DNA of 64,000 nucleotides from assembly GCA_000697055.1 (NCBI GenBank), contig JNDT01002340.1:58399-122398 (forward strand), written 5' to 3'. Shown here one piece after another: positions 41,401 to 52,538 of the stretch; the stretch's first letter is position 1, and every line of letters starts with the position of its first letter. A model generated the notes under the pieces. That model saw only the letters and a program-made list of their open reading frames with translations. It made no database searches and was not told where the DNA came from. The DNA comes from Saksenaea vasiformis B4078 (lineage: Eukaryota > Mucoromycota > Mucoromycetes > Mucorales > Saksenaeaceae). A program made the translations under genes and the position numbers.

Positions 41401-41552
41401 AGATTAACAAGAATTGTGTGTACGTATATGTCTACGCTTTGTGTATGAATGTGTGCGTATGTATGTTTGTATGCCTGTGAGGACGTGCGCGTTTAGTGTG
41501 CAACTTGTAGGTGTGTAGGTGTGTTGGGTGTAGTGTGTATGTGTGTGTTCAA
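41401..41552. repeat. GT-rich (CA-rich on the minus strand) low-complexity tract
   Basis: The plus strand is an irregular GT/GTA run (TGTGTATG-type words). Transcribed from the minus strand it would be a CA-rich, unstructured leader just upstream of the polyQ/polyA gene. Confidence 0.6.
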
Positions 41553-43707
41553 ATGGATGGTGTTTTTGTCGGACTTTATTGGATCTCAGGAACTTTTCAA
41601 CTGTCCATCTGCTTCCATTTACGACAGTTTTAGACGCGTTTCTCCTAGCATAATAGCGGCATGAAAATTATTGAGGGTACTGATTCTTGTCATTTATATT
41701 TGATACCTACATTTGTACTGCTCTCAGGATTGATAAGCGAGGAAATCCGACTGTGCAACGTATCTCCGCCTCGTAAACCGGTCGTCATCAAACGTGCATT
41801 TAGAGCATTTATCCATCACACTGGCGCTTTCTCGGATGTTTTGTCGTGTTTAACAAGACGTAGATTTGCGTGGACTCAAATTGGTTGTGCGCGTACTTCA
41901 TACAGTGCTCATTCAGCCGTGTCAGCGACTGACTTTTTATCCAACACGAAAAATATGGTCCAGGGCGGGATGGACGTTTAGTGAATATTGACCTTTCTTG
42001 ATAATCGCCATCTTATCCTTTAAATCCATCCTTTAACGATGAATAGATTCAGGGATATACTTCGATTCCACACTTGAGTGCTACTACGTTGGATAGACAG
42101 CGTGTGAAAAATTCAGTGAGACTGGGGGTCATGTTTCAGATGGCCCCTTTGTAAGCAGCCCAACAAATACCGCCCGCCTTGCTTTATGTTTTAGTTTTCC
42201 TTTCGTATGTGCTGCCGCAGTAATCCAGTCTTATGGACTAACCGCATGATCGATAGATTGAGGTGGCTGAGGTGACGCTTGCGTCCCGCAGCCCTCCCTC
42301 TCCCTGTTTCAGGACTCTATACCGTGCGATTGGATCAAGAAGCTGTAAACTTAATAGCATGACATGCTCTAGTTTGCAATGTCGTGTCAATGCAATGTCG
42401 ATCTCTAGATAATTTTAGCTTTACCCTCTATGAATTTCAGGTTTGCTCAAAAATGCTCCGGAATCCTATAATAACCCACGCGTTTTCTTGGTTTGATATG
42501 ATGTCTTTCCTTTGTGACAGATTTCTGGATCATGGTCTAACATAATCATCAAGCGATAAAAGAAACAACAGGTCGATACGTCGGATAATCGCTAAATTCA
42601 CGATCAAAATCCACCCATCCATACACTAAAGGTTAGTCGATAGGTGGTAAATTGTGCGTCACTGTTGGCCAGGTGCGCTTAGAGCTAGCAGTTTTCTTTC
42701 TTTGATGTGCTGTTCTTCCGCCTTCTTTGTATACTTCCACCTGTTGTGCCATGTCAATGACAGACCTAAGGTAGTTCTATTTCCTCGGATGCAGTCAGCA
42801 CAGAGGCATAATAGGAATGAATGAGAGAGATCAAGTCAGATTTGTAGATACTGCTTAATGTTCCGTTCCAAAGACATGCTCACCACCCTGATCTCCCGCT
42901 TCCTAATTGCGTATTGACATTATTTTTGTCTTGAAAAGCTTGAACTGTCTGTCATCGATAACGTAAGGTTGCAGAACCCATGAGACTCGGTCGAACCGTT
43001 CGGCTTTGACCATTGTGGAGATTACAGGAATCCCGTTTTATACTGGTGGATTGATGCTATCTTCGTGGTAATGGACACGTGGGGGAAGTGATATAACGGA
43101 ACAGAAAACTCAGCGACCAATTCCAGGGTTCTTTCGGCTGTCAGTATATGAAGAGACGTAGCGATGGAGAGCCAACTACTTTTTGTAGGCTGATGAAACG
43201 TTACTGTAGCCTTTTCTCTACAACTTTTCCGGGCCATGCCGGTTAAAGTGTGGTACGGAGATATTGTTCTAGGTGTAGCTTATCTAAAACTTTCCTGATT
43301 TGTACTCAAATTCAACCATCAGTTTGCTCATACATATTGGCTAAACCTGTTCGATGTATCGACTGGCTGTTACATTCGTAATGTTTATATAATGGTGTTT
43401 ATTATAACGCACGCTTGGAGCGTTGTTTTAGAGCAAACATGTGGAGACATGCGTGAATATCAGGGACTATGGGAAGATGGTAACGTCGTCTGCGGGAACC
43501 AGCGGGGTTGACGGGAAAAAAAAGTCAAATGATTATCTCTTGTTTGTGACCCTGACCAGATTATATGTATGGCGTGCAGTGATTGGGTCGGAAATTCAGG
43601 GATCATTTACTGCTAGGGATGTTTTGCGGTTTATACATAAGATAACATGGGAGGAAAAAGGATACAGGCGGGAAAAAAAAGTGATTTAAGTTACGGGAAG
43701 GGAACAT
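41553..43707. other. Gene-poor stretch (2.2 kb)
   Basis: The left end is the presumed promoter of the polyQ/polyA gene and the right end the 3' UTR of hexokinase. Frames at 41661-41981 (+), 43022-43237 (-) and 43441-43689 (+) show no motif that I recognise. Confidence 0.4.
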
Positions 43708-45390
43708 TTAAGCTAGGACGGAACGCTTTGCTTTGGCAGCCTTGTGGGACATCATAGCAATGATGGCGGCACCAAAACCAGAACCATCTCTTGCCAGGGC
43801 AAACTTGACTTTGTTAGCATTCTGTTCACCAAACAATTCTGTCAGAGCCTCCACCATATATTCCTCGAATTTAGGATAGAACTCGTATACCGATCCGTCA
43901 ATGGCAACCAGGCTTTCCTTTCCCACATCATTCATTTGTGTCATGACTGCTGCAATACCACATGCTGAAAGACGTGCAGCACGTCGTCCAACTACTTCAC
44001 AAATAGTTTTGACCATCTGACGATCAGCCAAAGTTGTGGATGGAATACCCATGATTTCTTCCAGGATATGTTGTGTCTCGGATAGCGTAGCGCTATTGTC
44101 ACCGGCAATTGATGATGTATAAGAAGTTTCAAAGCCCCATTGCTTATTCATGTCGGAGGAAGATTCTCCATTGAAAAGTAGCAATCGATCAATCAACTGA
44201 ACGATGGTGTTTCGTGCGATCTCGCCCAGGTACATGCCAGAGATCATCTTTTCAAAGAGCTGCTCACGTGGATTGATGGATTCTCTGTCTAACTTGTTGT
44301 CATAAATGGTTGTTGGAAGCACACGTCGCTCAACGTCGAATGCACCCCATTCCATGTTAATCACCATTTCGTCAAAGGCCACGGCAGGTCCGTCCCATTT
44401 CTTGATATTGTCGATTTTCTCGTAATAAGCTAATATTATATTCTCCAGAAATCAGTAACCTTTTTAATCTCAAGTGACTTTTTCATACCAGCATTGGTGC
44501 CCGTGCCAAGGATCACACCGATCGTGGTTTCGGGATGGCGATAAGCGTGGGCCATCAATGTCCCGACAGTATCATTTACCAGCTGTGAAAAAAAAAGGAA
44601 CCCGCGGGATCGGAGATTAGGACATACGTAATTTCCCAAAAAAATCGGTTGTTCAGCTGTGACCCGTGAACTAACCCAGCCAATCACATCCACGCGGGAA
44701 ACCCCAGAAAATGACTACTACTTACAGCCGCAATGTGTACGTTCAAGTTTTTGCGAAGGAAAGCGTCTTGCAGTAACACAACCACATCCTTATTTACTGC
44801 GCCAGCGCAGTTGAAACCTTTTGTCCAACGCATCAGGGTACCACGGTTGATATCTGTTTGCGAAACGGGGAAGGAGAAAGTAAAACCCAACTGAAGATCC
44901 GAGTCCAAGTCTTCAGAACCATTCTCGGTGATAAAATTGTCAACACAATCAGCAATAAAATCACATAGGTGTCGCATTTCACCCGTCTTGAGTTCTTCTG
45001 AAACCACATATTTTTGTTGGTGCACCTTGTATTCACCGCCACCCAAGAGAGTGAACTCGCACACTCGCAAGTTAGTGCCGCCCAGGTCGAGTGCTAAATA
45101 TCGTCCCGTCTCATCACCAGTGGGACGACCAGTAACGTAACTTGGGATCATCGGTACTAACCCTCCATCAATACCAGACACATTTTTGACCTCTCTATCT
45201 TACCAGTTGCACCCTTATGATCAAGACCCTTGTTTATTTCTTCCAAAAATTGTTTGATGATGGAGCGCAAGTGCTCGGCTGAAACGTCAAACTCCTTCAC
45301 AATTTCTTGGATAGCTTGCTTTTGGGCTTCGGTACCGTCCACATTGGGCTGTGCAACAGACGCTAATTTTCGAGATAACCAAGCATTCAT
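43708..45390 (-). CDS. Hexokinase
   Basis: Four coding exons (45390-45204, 45162-44726, 44582-44489, 44429-43708) give 479 aa, the usual fungal hexokinase length. It phosphorylates glucose and other hexoses at C6 with ATP. Visible family landmarks: SYVTGRPTGDETGRYLALDL ending in the phosphate-1 loop LDLGGTNLRV; GFTFSFPVSQ; the sugar-binding WTKGFNCAG; catalytic Asp in LVNDTVGTLMA; GVILGTGTNAAYYEKI; and NMEWGAFD. The adenosine-site region near the C-terminus reads ARDGSGFGAAIIA. Intron 1 is only 41 bp, while intron 2 is 143 bp with a long polypyrimidine run before the acceptor. It could be a regulatory hexokinase or a glucokinase; the sequence alone does not decide. Confidence 0.95.
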
Positions 45391-46270
45391 CTTAGAATAG
45401 AAAAGTAAAGAGAAAAGGCACTGTGAGATGGAAAAAGCTGGGGACGCCCTGAATTTTTTATAGACCTCGGTTTTCCTTTTTTGTGCCACGACGATGACGG
45501 ACCTTCAAATCGAAACGCGGGCACGCTTTCATGACGTTGTACAAGGAATTTGCCTTCGGACACACTGGACAAAAGTCACAGGTTTCCATCATCAGCCTGC
45601 CTTATCCCACGTAATTTACGGGAACCCAGTGGCGCACTGCAAAAGTGTCAGCGCGTATACTAAGCATATGAGAGACCTACCCTTTAACCGGTGACGCACG
45701 GTTTTTAAATGACTGACAGAGAAACAACATGTTAACAACAAACCTGTAAAAACACAATTTAAAAAGATGGTCAAATATATATGCGACTTACCTTTGTATA
45801 CCGCCGTATTATCTACGGTGATAGACGCGGGTGGACAACAAGAAGGCAGGCATGTATGTCATACACGACAGTTTTTCAGAATGAGGCCAAATGTCAGTCA
45901 GCCAAAATCAATGAAGATTTGCCGACAGGTTATAGCTTTTCTGAAGCCTATAAGCCATGTTGTAGTCGAGATGGATATCTAAAGAAACATAACGAAATAT
46001 CTGGCTGTGGCATAAAAAAAATGAGAAAATATTTATCGGAAAAGATCGTCTTTCATCATTTCACATGATTTGCATCTGTAACGAAGAGAGAATTGAAAAG
46101 TACGGATCTATGGTTTATGTACGTACTGTGTAAGACAACAGCGTCAGTAAAGAACGTGTACGGATCAGGATGGTGACCAGTTAAAAGAGCTATTCTTTTG
46201 TGATGTATCGGGTGTCTGCATCTGCGACTCTGTAGTTCAGGCACATGACAAAAAAATTGGCAAAAAATTC
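45391..46270. other. Spacer between hexokinase and a Tc1-like relic
   Basis: This holds the presumed hexokinase promoter. Overlapping short frames at 45767-46068 have no recognisable motif. Confidence 0.4.
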
Positions 46271-46283
46271 ATTAGGAGCTTCC
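46271..46283 (+). repeat. 13-bp direct repeat, left copy
   Basis: ATTAGGAGCTTCC occurs here and again at 47478-47490, in the same orientation, on either side of the dead Tc1-like transposase. A shorter match, TTTAGGAGC, occurs near 47598. A transposon terminus would normally be inverted, so the meaning is open. Confidence 0.6.
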
Positions 46284-46314
46284 AAAGGTTGTTATATTCA
46301 TAAACTTGTATATT

Positions 46315-47315
46315 ATGCATTTGACTGACGAAGAAAAGATTCGAATTGTTACTTTTGCTCAAGCTGGTATAAAGCCAAAAGAGATTGCAAATAAGACTTT
46401 AGTACATTTAAGAACCGTATATCGCGTCTTGCATAATTACGAAAGGCGACACACAGTCAAGCGACCTGCAGGGTCTGGACGACCCAAAAAATTTAAGCAA
46501 CGTGATATTCGCAATCTACTGAGAATAGTGAAGAAGAATCGTCGCGCAACGCTAAGTGAGATTACGGAGGCATTACCAGTTAAAGTCGGTGAGCGCACAG
46601 TTCGCAGAACGCTTCATGAACAAGGATTCCACAGTCATATCGCAAAGAAGAAGCCATTTCTCAGCAAAGTTCACAAGAAAAGACGACTGGACTTTGCTAG
46701 AAAGCATAAAGACTGGGCTATTAATGAGTGGAGGTAGGTAGTTTGGACGGACGAAGCATCCTTCGAAAAAGGCAAAAACTCCCATGTCACGCGTGTATGG
46801 CGATTTGCAAACGAAGCGAACAACACCGAATGTCTTACGCCTACATTCAAAAGTAACAAGTCATCTATCATGGTATAGGGTACCATCCGTTATGGGGAGA
46901 AATCAGAACTAGTAACCCTAAGCAAGAACAGACGGACAGCTAAGGATTTTGTGGACCAAGTGTATGAGGGTCCGCTTCGCCGTTTCTGAAAAGGAAATGA
47001 ACAACTAATCCTGATGGAAGATGGTGCACCCGTTCATAACAGCAATATTGCAAAAAAGTGGTTGCAAAACAATAATATATCATAGACTGGCCTGCGCAAT
47101 CACCAGACCTTAATCCCATCGAAAACATTTGGAAGCAAATGAAAGATGGCGTACAAAAGAGGACTGAGTTTTCTACAAAGCTTGACGGATTGGAAATTCT
47201 TTTACAGGAGACGTGGGCTTCCTTGGATGCAGATTCGTGGAATAAGCTTATCGAATCCATGCCTGAGCGGATAAAAGCTGTAATCAAAGCTGAAGGAGGC
47301 TCTACCAGCTGGTAA
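46315..47315 (+). pseudogene. Tc1/mariner-type transposase, inactivated
   Basis: The N-terminal half is an open frame to 46737 with paired helix-turn-helix regions (LTDEEKIRIVTFAQAGIKPK and RPAGSGRPKKFKQRDIRNLL). The catalytic domain continues in frame after stops: WTDEASFE, LMEDGAPVH, then, after a frameshift near 47080, WPAQSPDLNPIENIW. All three acidic residues of the DD34E triad are therefore still recognisable. Three in-frame stops (TAG at 46735-46737, TAG near 46876, TGA near 46987) lie at codons where related proteins have Trp or Gln, consistent with C-to-T and G-to-A decay. Terminal inverted repeats were not found. The codons end at a TAA at 47313-47315. Confidence 0.85.
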
Positions 47316-48217
47316 CACCCTGCGCGTTATCAGCGTTCAGCTTACTATGGTTGACGCGTTTCAGTATGTTCTCACCATACTGTTCATTCTCGTTTATGCG
47401 CTACATTTTAACAACTTCTATGTATTTCATACATAGGCTAAAACCTGAATTTTACCCAGAATGCCATATAAATGGTTATTAGGAGCTTCCCGCAATGAAA
47501 TAATTACAGTAATAGCGATCCTCATCCTGTTTACTCCAATATCTCTTGATATTGTACTGTGCACCATATCGTCACAGTATATTAAATTAATTTTATTTAG
47601 GAGCCATACAAAGACGAGTAAACGATCTATCTAATAAAGATACAACAGTTTCACAGATACCTTGTTTGTACCTGTCTACCATCTTTATTTCTACCTCTGT
47701 TTCTCAAATACATGAAGTCCACACATGTATAGGTTCCTATGGCGTCTAGTTAAACTTACTTGAACAACCCCTATTGAACATACCAGTTTATACAAGACCG
47801 CATAACCGCTACTAAATTCAGTTAAGTTGACGTAGGACGAACCAGCATAGAAGACGTCAATGCAGCTATAGTATATTGCTATTCATAAACATGCACGATA
47901 TTTTACAAACTGGGACCCAGAGTTTACGACGATAATCTTTTATTATAAATTCTTTGCCGCTCCTCGGCCTCTTCCATCTGCCAGCATACGATACGCACCC
48001 GGTCGCCTTGCTTGAACCATTTCCATTGGCTCTATTCATTGATAAATGCATGAGAATTTCAAATACTGCAAGTTTCCATGTGTTACCGTCGAGAAGCCAG
48101 CCTTTGGTTTCTTCATGTCGCACATGCGACACATGTCCTGAGGAGGAGGGGGAGGGGGATGGAGTTCGCCTCTTGCGCGTCTTGTCATGTTGTACGAGTT
48201 CATATCGCGGATGATGG
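47316..48217. other. Spacer with a GC-richer coding-like block next to the transposon
   Basis: Most of the stretch is AT-rich. From about 47945 to 48215 the composition becomes more balanced and the minus strand is open (HVSHVRHEETKGWLLDG, then NTWKLAVFEILMHLSMNR). It stops resembling coding sequence at the transposon junction. It may be a piece of an interrupted gene; I cannot assign it. Confidence 0.3.
47478..47490 (+). repeat. 13-bp direct repeat, right copy
   Basis: This is an exact copy of ATTAGGAGCTTCC at 46271-46283. Confidence 0.6.
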
Positions 48218-48219
48218 TA

Positions 48220-48245
48220 CACTCCCCTCCAAAAAATACTCGTAC
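48220..48245 (+). repeat. Left terminal inverted repeat of the Tc1-type element
   Basis: It starts CACTCCCCTCCAAAAAATAC and is identical over 26 bp to the reverse complement of 49913-49938. Identity stops immediately inside. Confidence 0.92.
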
Positions 48246-48391
48246 AACTTGGTGTAACCCAGCAACATGATATTGCCTTAAGCAAATCTTAAGGTCCAGT
48301 ACTCATAAAGTATAAACATCAAAACTCTCAAACTCGATATGACCATAGTCAAACATGTATATATTTATTCCATACTCAGAAAATATACTGT

Positions 48392-49828
48392 TTAATATGT
48401 GGTATGCCCACCATGGGCGTCAATAACAGCTTGACATCTTCTGGGCATAGATTCCACCAACTTTCTACATACCTCAGAGGATATCTTGGCCCACTCGTCA
48501 AGCAATGCCTGGCCCAACTGTTTTGCATTCAGAATGCTATGTCTTCTGGGCGTAAGGATTCGCTCCACTTTGTGGTATATGTTGACCGTCGTAATGCCCA
48601 TCCTATAGAATTGTGTTCCATAACAGGAAAGATCGGGGATTAATCGTGTTTCCATATACAGTGAACTTCTCCACTGGAACACCAACTGAACCTTATCATC
48701 TATAACTTAGACTTATCACCGAGTTCAGTACAACAAGGTAGCACTGTGTCATCACAGTAATTGATCCATTCTATAATCCACACCTAATACCGAGAAGAAC
48801 GTTCACTAATTCTTATTTCCGCTAAAAGACTGAATCATACAAATAGGCAGACAATCTAACTGAAATAAAGACATCCAACAGTCTCAAAGGATTCTATCCG
48901 TCTACTGTCCCAATTAACTTACCCATACAACACACTTCGTCCCAGAGATGCTCGATTGGGTTCAGATCGGGACTTTGAGCGGGCCACTTCCCAATGGTCG
49001 GTACCTTGTTCATCTGTTTCCACCATGTCGCGTAAGCGCCGACATGGCAGCTGGCACCTCCTCCTGAAGTACATATTCAACCTCTTGACCGTCAGCAACC
49101 ATCTCCCGGAGGTACGGACAGAAGGCCTCTGACAACGTGTTCACATACTCATCCTGGTTCATGTTGCCGGTGATGAGCCGAATTGGGCCAACACCGGCAG
49201 CAGTGAAGGCTGCCCATATCATCACCGAACCGCCACCATACTTGGTTATCTGAGTGATGTGACGTTCCTGAAGACCTTCTCCATCTTTTCTCAAAACACG
49301 CTGTCTACCATCGTTGCCTTCGACGCGAAATCGAGACTCATCAGACCACATCACCTTGGCCCATTGTTCAGTTGTCCAATGGAGGTGCTCGGTTGCCCAT
49401 TTCAAACGGCTTTCCTTATGCCGCGACGTTAGTTTGGGTCTAGTAACAGGACGGCGTGAAAAGAAGCCAAGCGCGTGAACCTCCTTGCGAAATGTGTTGA
49501 GAGACACGGTGGTCGAATCGCGCTGCGCCAAGGCAAGATGGTACCCCAATGGCTTTCTTGGTTCCCGGCGAATGTTCGAAGCAATGAGACGTGAGGCTCG
49601 TTCTGATATCTTCTTTGGTCTTCCAGGATGCTTTTTAGGTGCAGCGTCACCATTTTTTTCTATGGCTTTTATAATCGTACTAACTGTAGAACGGGGAATA
49701 TTCTTCTGCTTGGCAATTTGACCATAGGACATTCCAGCAAGCCTCATCCCAAGGATCTGGTTGCGTTCACTGACCGAAACTTCGGCATAGGGTTTACGAG
49801 GAGTGTTGGTAATGTTTTGTAGTGGCAT
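48392..49828 (-). pseudogene. Transposase of the 48.2-49.9 kb element, broken by a frameshift and an insertion
   Basis: The first 272 codons are open from the ATG at 49828: helix-turn-helix segments (VSERNQILGMRLAGMSYGQI, HPGRPKKISERASRLIASNI), then the first catalytic Asp in WSDESRF and GGGSVMIWAAF. At about 49058 a one-base loss falls in the codon of the second catalytic Asp, so the frame shifts. The protein can be followed further (GASCHVGAYATWW, WPAQSPDLNPIEHLWDEV, with the third catalytic acid) up to 48933, where a 362-bp insertion intervenes. The C-terminal part (ERILTPRRHSILNAKQLGQA) resumes and ends at 48392. Confidence 0.85.
48571..48932. mobile_element. Solo-LTR-like insertion (362 bp) inside the Tc1-type element
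   Basis: The insert begins TGTGGTATATG and ends CCATACAACA, that is TG...CA as in retroviral-type long terminal repeats. It is flanked by the exact 5-bp duplication CACTT (48566-48570 and 48933-48937). Removing the insert and one CACTT restores the transposase frame across WDEV/ERIL, which proves that it came later than the host element. It has no open frame of note. Ends, duplication length and size all fit a solo LTR left by recombination; its parent element is not in the window. Confidence 0.8.
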
Positions 49829-49912
49829 CGCGTGGACTTTATTTCGAAAAGGAAGAAAAGAAGAAAGAAAAAGAAGGTATACACTTCCCTATTTAGGATA
49901 AATTTTGGGACT

Positions 49913-49938
49913 GTACGAGTATTTTTTGGAGGGGAGTG
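49913..49938 (-). repeat. Right terminal inverted repeat of the Tc1-type element
   Basis: It is the mirror of the left repeat and ends ...GGAGGGGAGTG before the TA duplication at 49939-49940. Confidence 0.92.
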
Positions 49939-49940
49939 TA

Positions 49941-52538
49941 GTAAATGTAAGTAAAAATTTTGCAAATTTATATAGCTAATGTTAAAGGTTTTGATGAAGA
50001 TACTGTTTTTGCTCTGAAAGCAGATGTGCAGCATTACCTCCAGTATATGCGAGATGTATCTACGAATGATAGCCAGTGTAGTCAGGAGACAGCGAAGCTG
50101 AAGACAATGAATAGTATGTATACGAGCGAAATCATGAGTGACAGTAGCCTCACACAAAAATTTAACTGCATACCGGGCATAGTGATATAAAAGTCTGTGA
50201 CATCAAAGTCAGATAGATATCGGTGTTTGGCCTTTTTTAGATTATCGATTTTTTATAGAAAGAGTTTTTACATCAATATTCCTTATTCCGATTACTGACC
50301 ATACGATACCTACAAAGAAAATTATCCAATCTATTTCAAAAAGATCTTCTTCATTTTTCGATTACAGCTCTCTACGTTGTATACCTCTTCTCCTTATCAT
50401 GTGTCCAATGCATGTGAGTGCAGTTCAAAAGTTTGTAATATCTCTATGAATTGTTTGAATAGAAATCCGACAATTGCATAAGGAAAGAGCTCCCATTTGA
50501 GTTTTCAAGGAAACTATCTTTCGACGGCCTGTTGTCTTTTGGAAGCTGCAGTAGAAAATCATGTTTCATAAAGAATAGAAGCAATGTTCAGAAATTTTGT
50601 AAATACAGAATTATCCTTAGATCTGGAAGGTGACAAATAAATATGCAACGTCCGAGTATCCCTGTGCCTTGAACAAACAAAACAAAATGGTTTAGTCTAT
50701 ATTTTCTACATGATGCCATAACCTAGAAATATGCACAAATATCCATATCTGCTTTAGTGTACAGGACGATTCGTTTCTCACATGACAGATACTTCATTGT
50801 ATCTCTTTTCCATCATCCTTCAGTAAATTTCTGTACAAAGACAACGCACACTCTTTACAATTTTAGCAGTTAAATTATAGTATGTCTGCATATGACTATA
50901 CTTCATATTAACTTCATATGCCATTTTTCGAGAGTATCAGAAATAAATTGATATATTTTTCATATGCGTGGATATTTATCGTGTTTGAGAGTCTTATATC
51001 ATATATGGATGTTCCAAACCAGCAATACTGACACCATTCTACTGAATTCGATTACTGAAAGAGATCTCAGTAGCAATAGATATTGTACTCATACAGGAAT
51101 AAAAAATCTACAATCGAGTCTTATAGACTTCACTTTTTTTACAAGTCTCAATACCCAAGTTTATAGTGCGTCATTTTAGAGTGCACGTTGATCAGTGCAC
51201 ATGAGTTTTAAAGCGAATATTGGGATCAAGGTACTCCAGAATCTAAAACATATGCAAACTAGACTTTGTTTCAGCTCAGCCCGACTCATTCTACAGTTAC
51301 TAGCATTATAGTAATTTGCGCATGTCAGAGGCGTATGGAATTGTACATGCCATATTCCTTGCATTCAGAACAAAAAAAACTGTCTAGAGGCTTGTATCCC
51401 ATGATTCCATATAGAAAAACATATCGTTTTTCCTTCTTCAACAATAATCAACTGCAGCTTTATCGGGAAAACGTGAGTGATATTGTTCCAAACGATATCG
51501 GAGAGAACGTCTCCCAAGACACCTCGGTGCCGAAACGGTCGCGGTACATTTGCAAATCCGCGATCATTTTCCGTACAATACGACGGGAAGCATCGGTCAC
51601 TGCTCCCCATTGCTAGCCGCCAGATCAGATACTCTCCAATAACGAACCATTTGTTCTACTGTATTTTGCAGCATACCGACGAGAAGAACTGGCCTATACA
51701 TGAACGCTTAATTGTGAAAGAAGAAATCATAAACGTACTGGGATTAATTTTCATATAGGCACAATATCCTGGAATTGATATAGCGAACAAGACATGAACT
51801 AAAATTGCAGAAACTCTGTGTATAAAGAACTGATTTGCGAAAAACTGCTCGACTAGGACTATATAAAAAGAAATAGACGAATTCGGCCAAAATGGTAGGG
51901 AAAGTCTGCAAGCGCGATCAAAACTGAGCAACAGACCGAAGGACTTTTTGCTACATTGAATAGAATAATTCAGGGAGAAGAGGAGTGCGTCATTTTTTCT
52001 TCTCTCGAATAGATGCTTGTAACTAAAAGTGAACTTCGATATAGTTTGCGCGCTTATATAGCGATCATGTGAACGAAAGGTTGACACTCGGTGTTAAAGG
52101 CCGGGACGCTTCCTATTATCATGTAGACTCTTTCTCCATGAAATCAAAGTGCTCAATAATCCAAACGCCCGGTCCTTAGCAAGAAGTATTCACTGTAGTC
52201 ATGATACTTCCAAACACTTGTTGGCGAGTAGAATTTATTATAGCGTCAGGCTACTGGCACACCCTGGATAAGTTCCATCATCTTGAGCCAGTCCTGCTTT
52301 CCACCAGTGCATAATTGATCATAGTGCCTATGAAATTCTATGTGAAGATGAACTTGTCTTTTCCTTCGTCTCGCGATTCTCCAATTCTCTACGATTTCCT
52401 ACGACTACTGAATTAGCTCCGTGCGAAGCACAACCTCAGGTACGTGATGCCTTGCACGACATGTCCGTGACTTGATTTCTCGCGGGCATGGTAGACCCAT
52501 CGTGGTTCAATAAACCCGTTGTTCTTTACAAGTTACCC
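49941..52538. other. AT-rich gene desert (2.6 kb)
   Basis: This is the longest empty stretch. Short open frames (for example 49960-50190, 51266-51616 and 51656-52087) have low-complexity or random-looking composition and no recognisable motif. The right end should hold the TIM21 promoter. Confidence 0.45.

Larger units (their letters stand above)
48220..49938 (-). mobile_element. Tc1/mariner-type DNA transposon (1,719 bp) with a nested insertion
   Basis: The two ends carry perfect 26-bp terminal inverted repeats, and each is flanked by the dinucleotide TA (48218-48219 and 49939-49940), the target duplication of Tc1/mariner elements. The transposase is on the minus strand. Without the internal 362-bp insertion and one copy of its 5-bp duplication the element would be about 1.35 kb, a normal Tc1 size. 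Perfect ends argue for a young insertion, yet the transposase is already broken, so this copy is non-autonomous. Confidence 0.9.

Noticed and set aside
41661..41981. Plus-strand 106-codon frame
   Set aside because: No recognisable domain and no supporting exon; length is within chance for this region.
43441..43689. Plus-strand 82-codon frame downstream of hexokinase
   Set aside because: It faces the hexokinase 3' end, has no motif and is probably chance.
46271..47490. The 13-bp repeats as terminal inverted repeats of the dead transposon
   Set aside because: Both copies have the same orientation, so they cannot be the inverted ends of a Tc1-type element.
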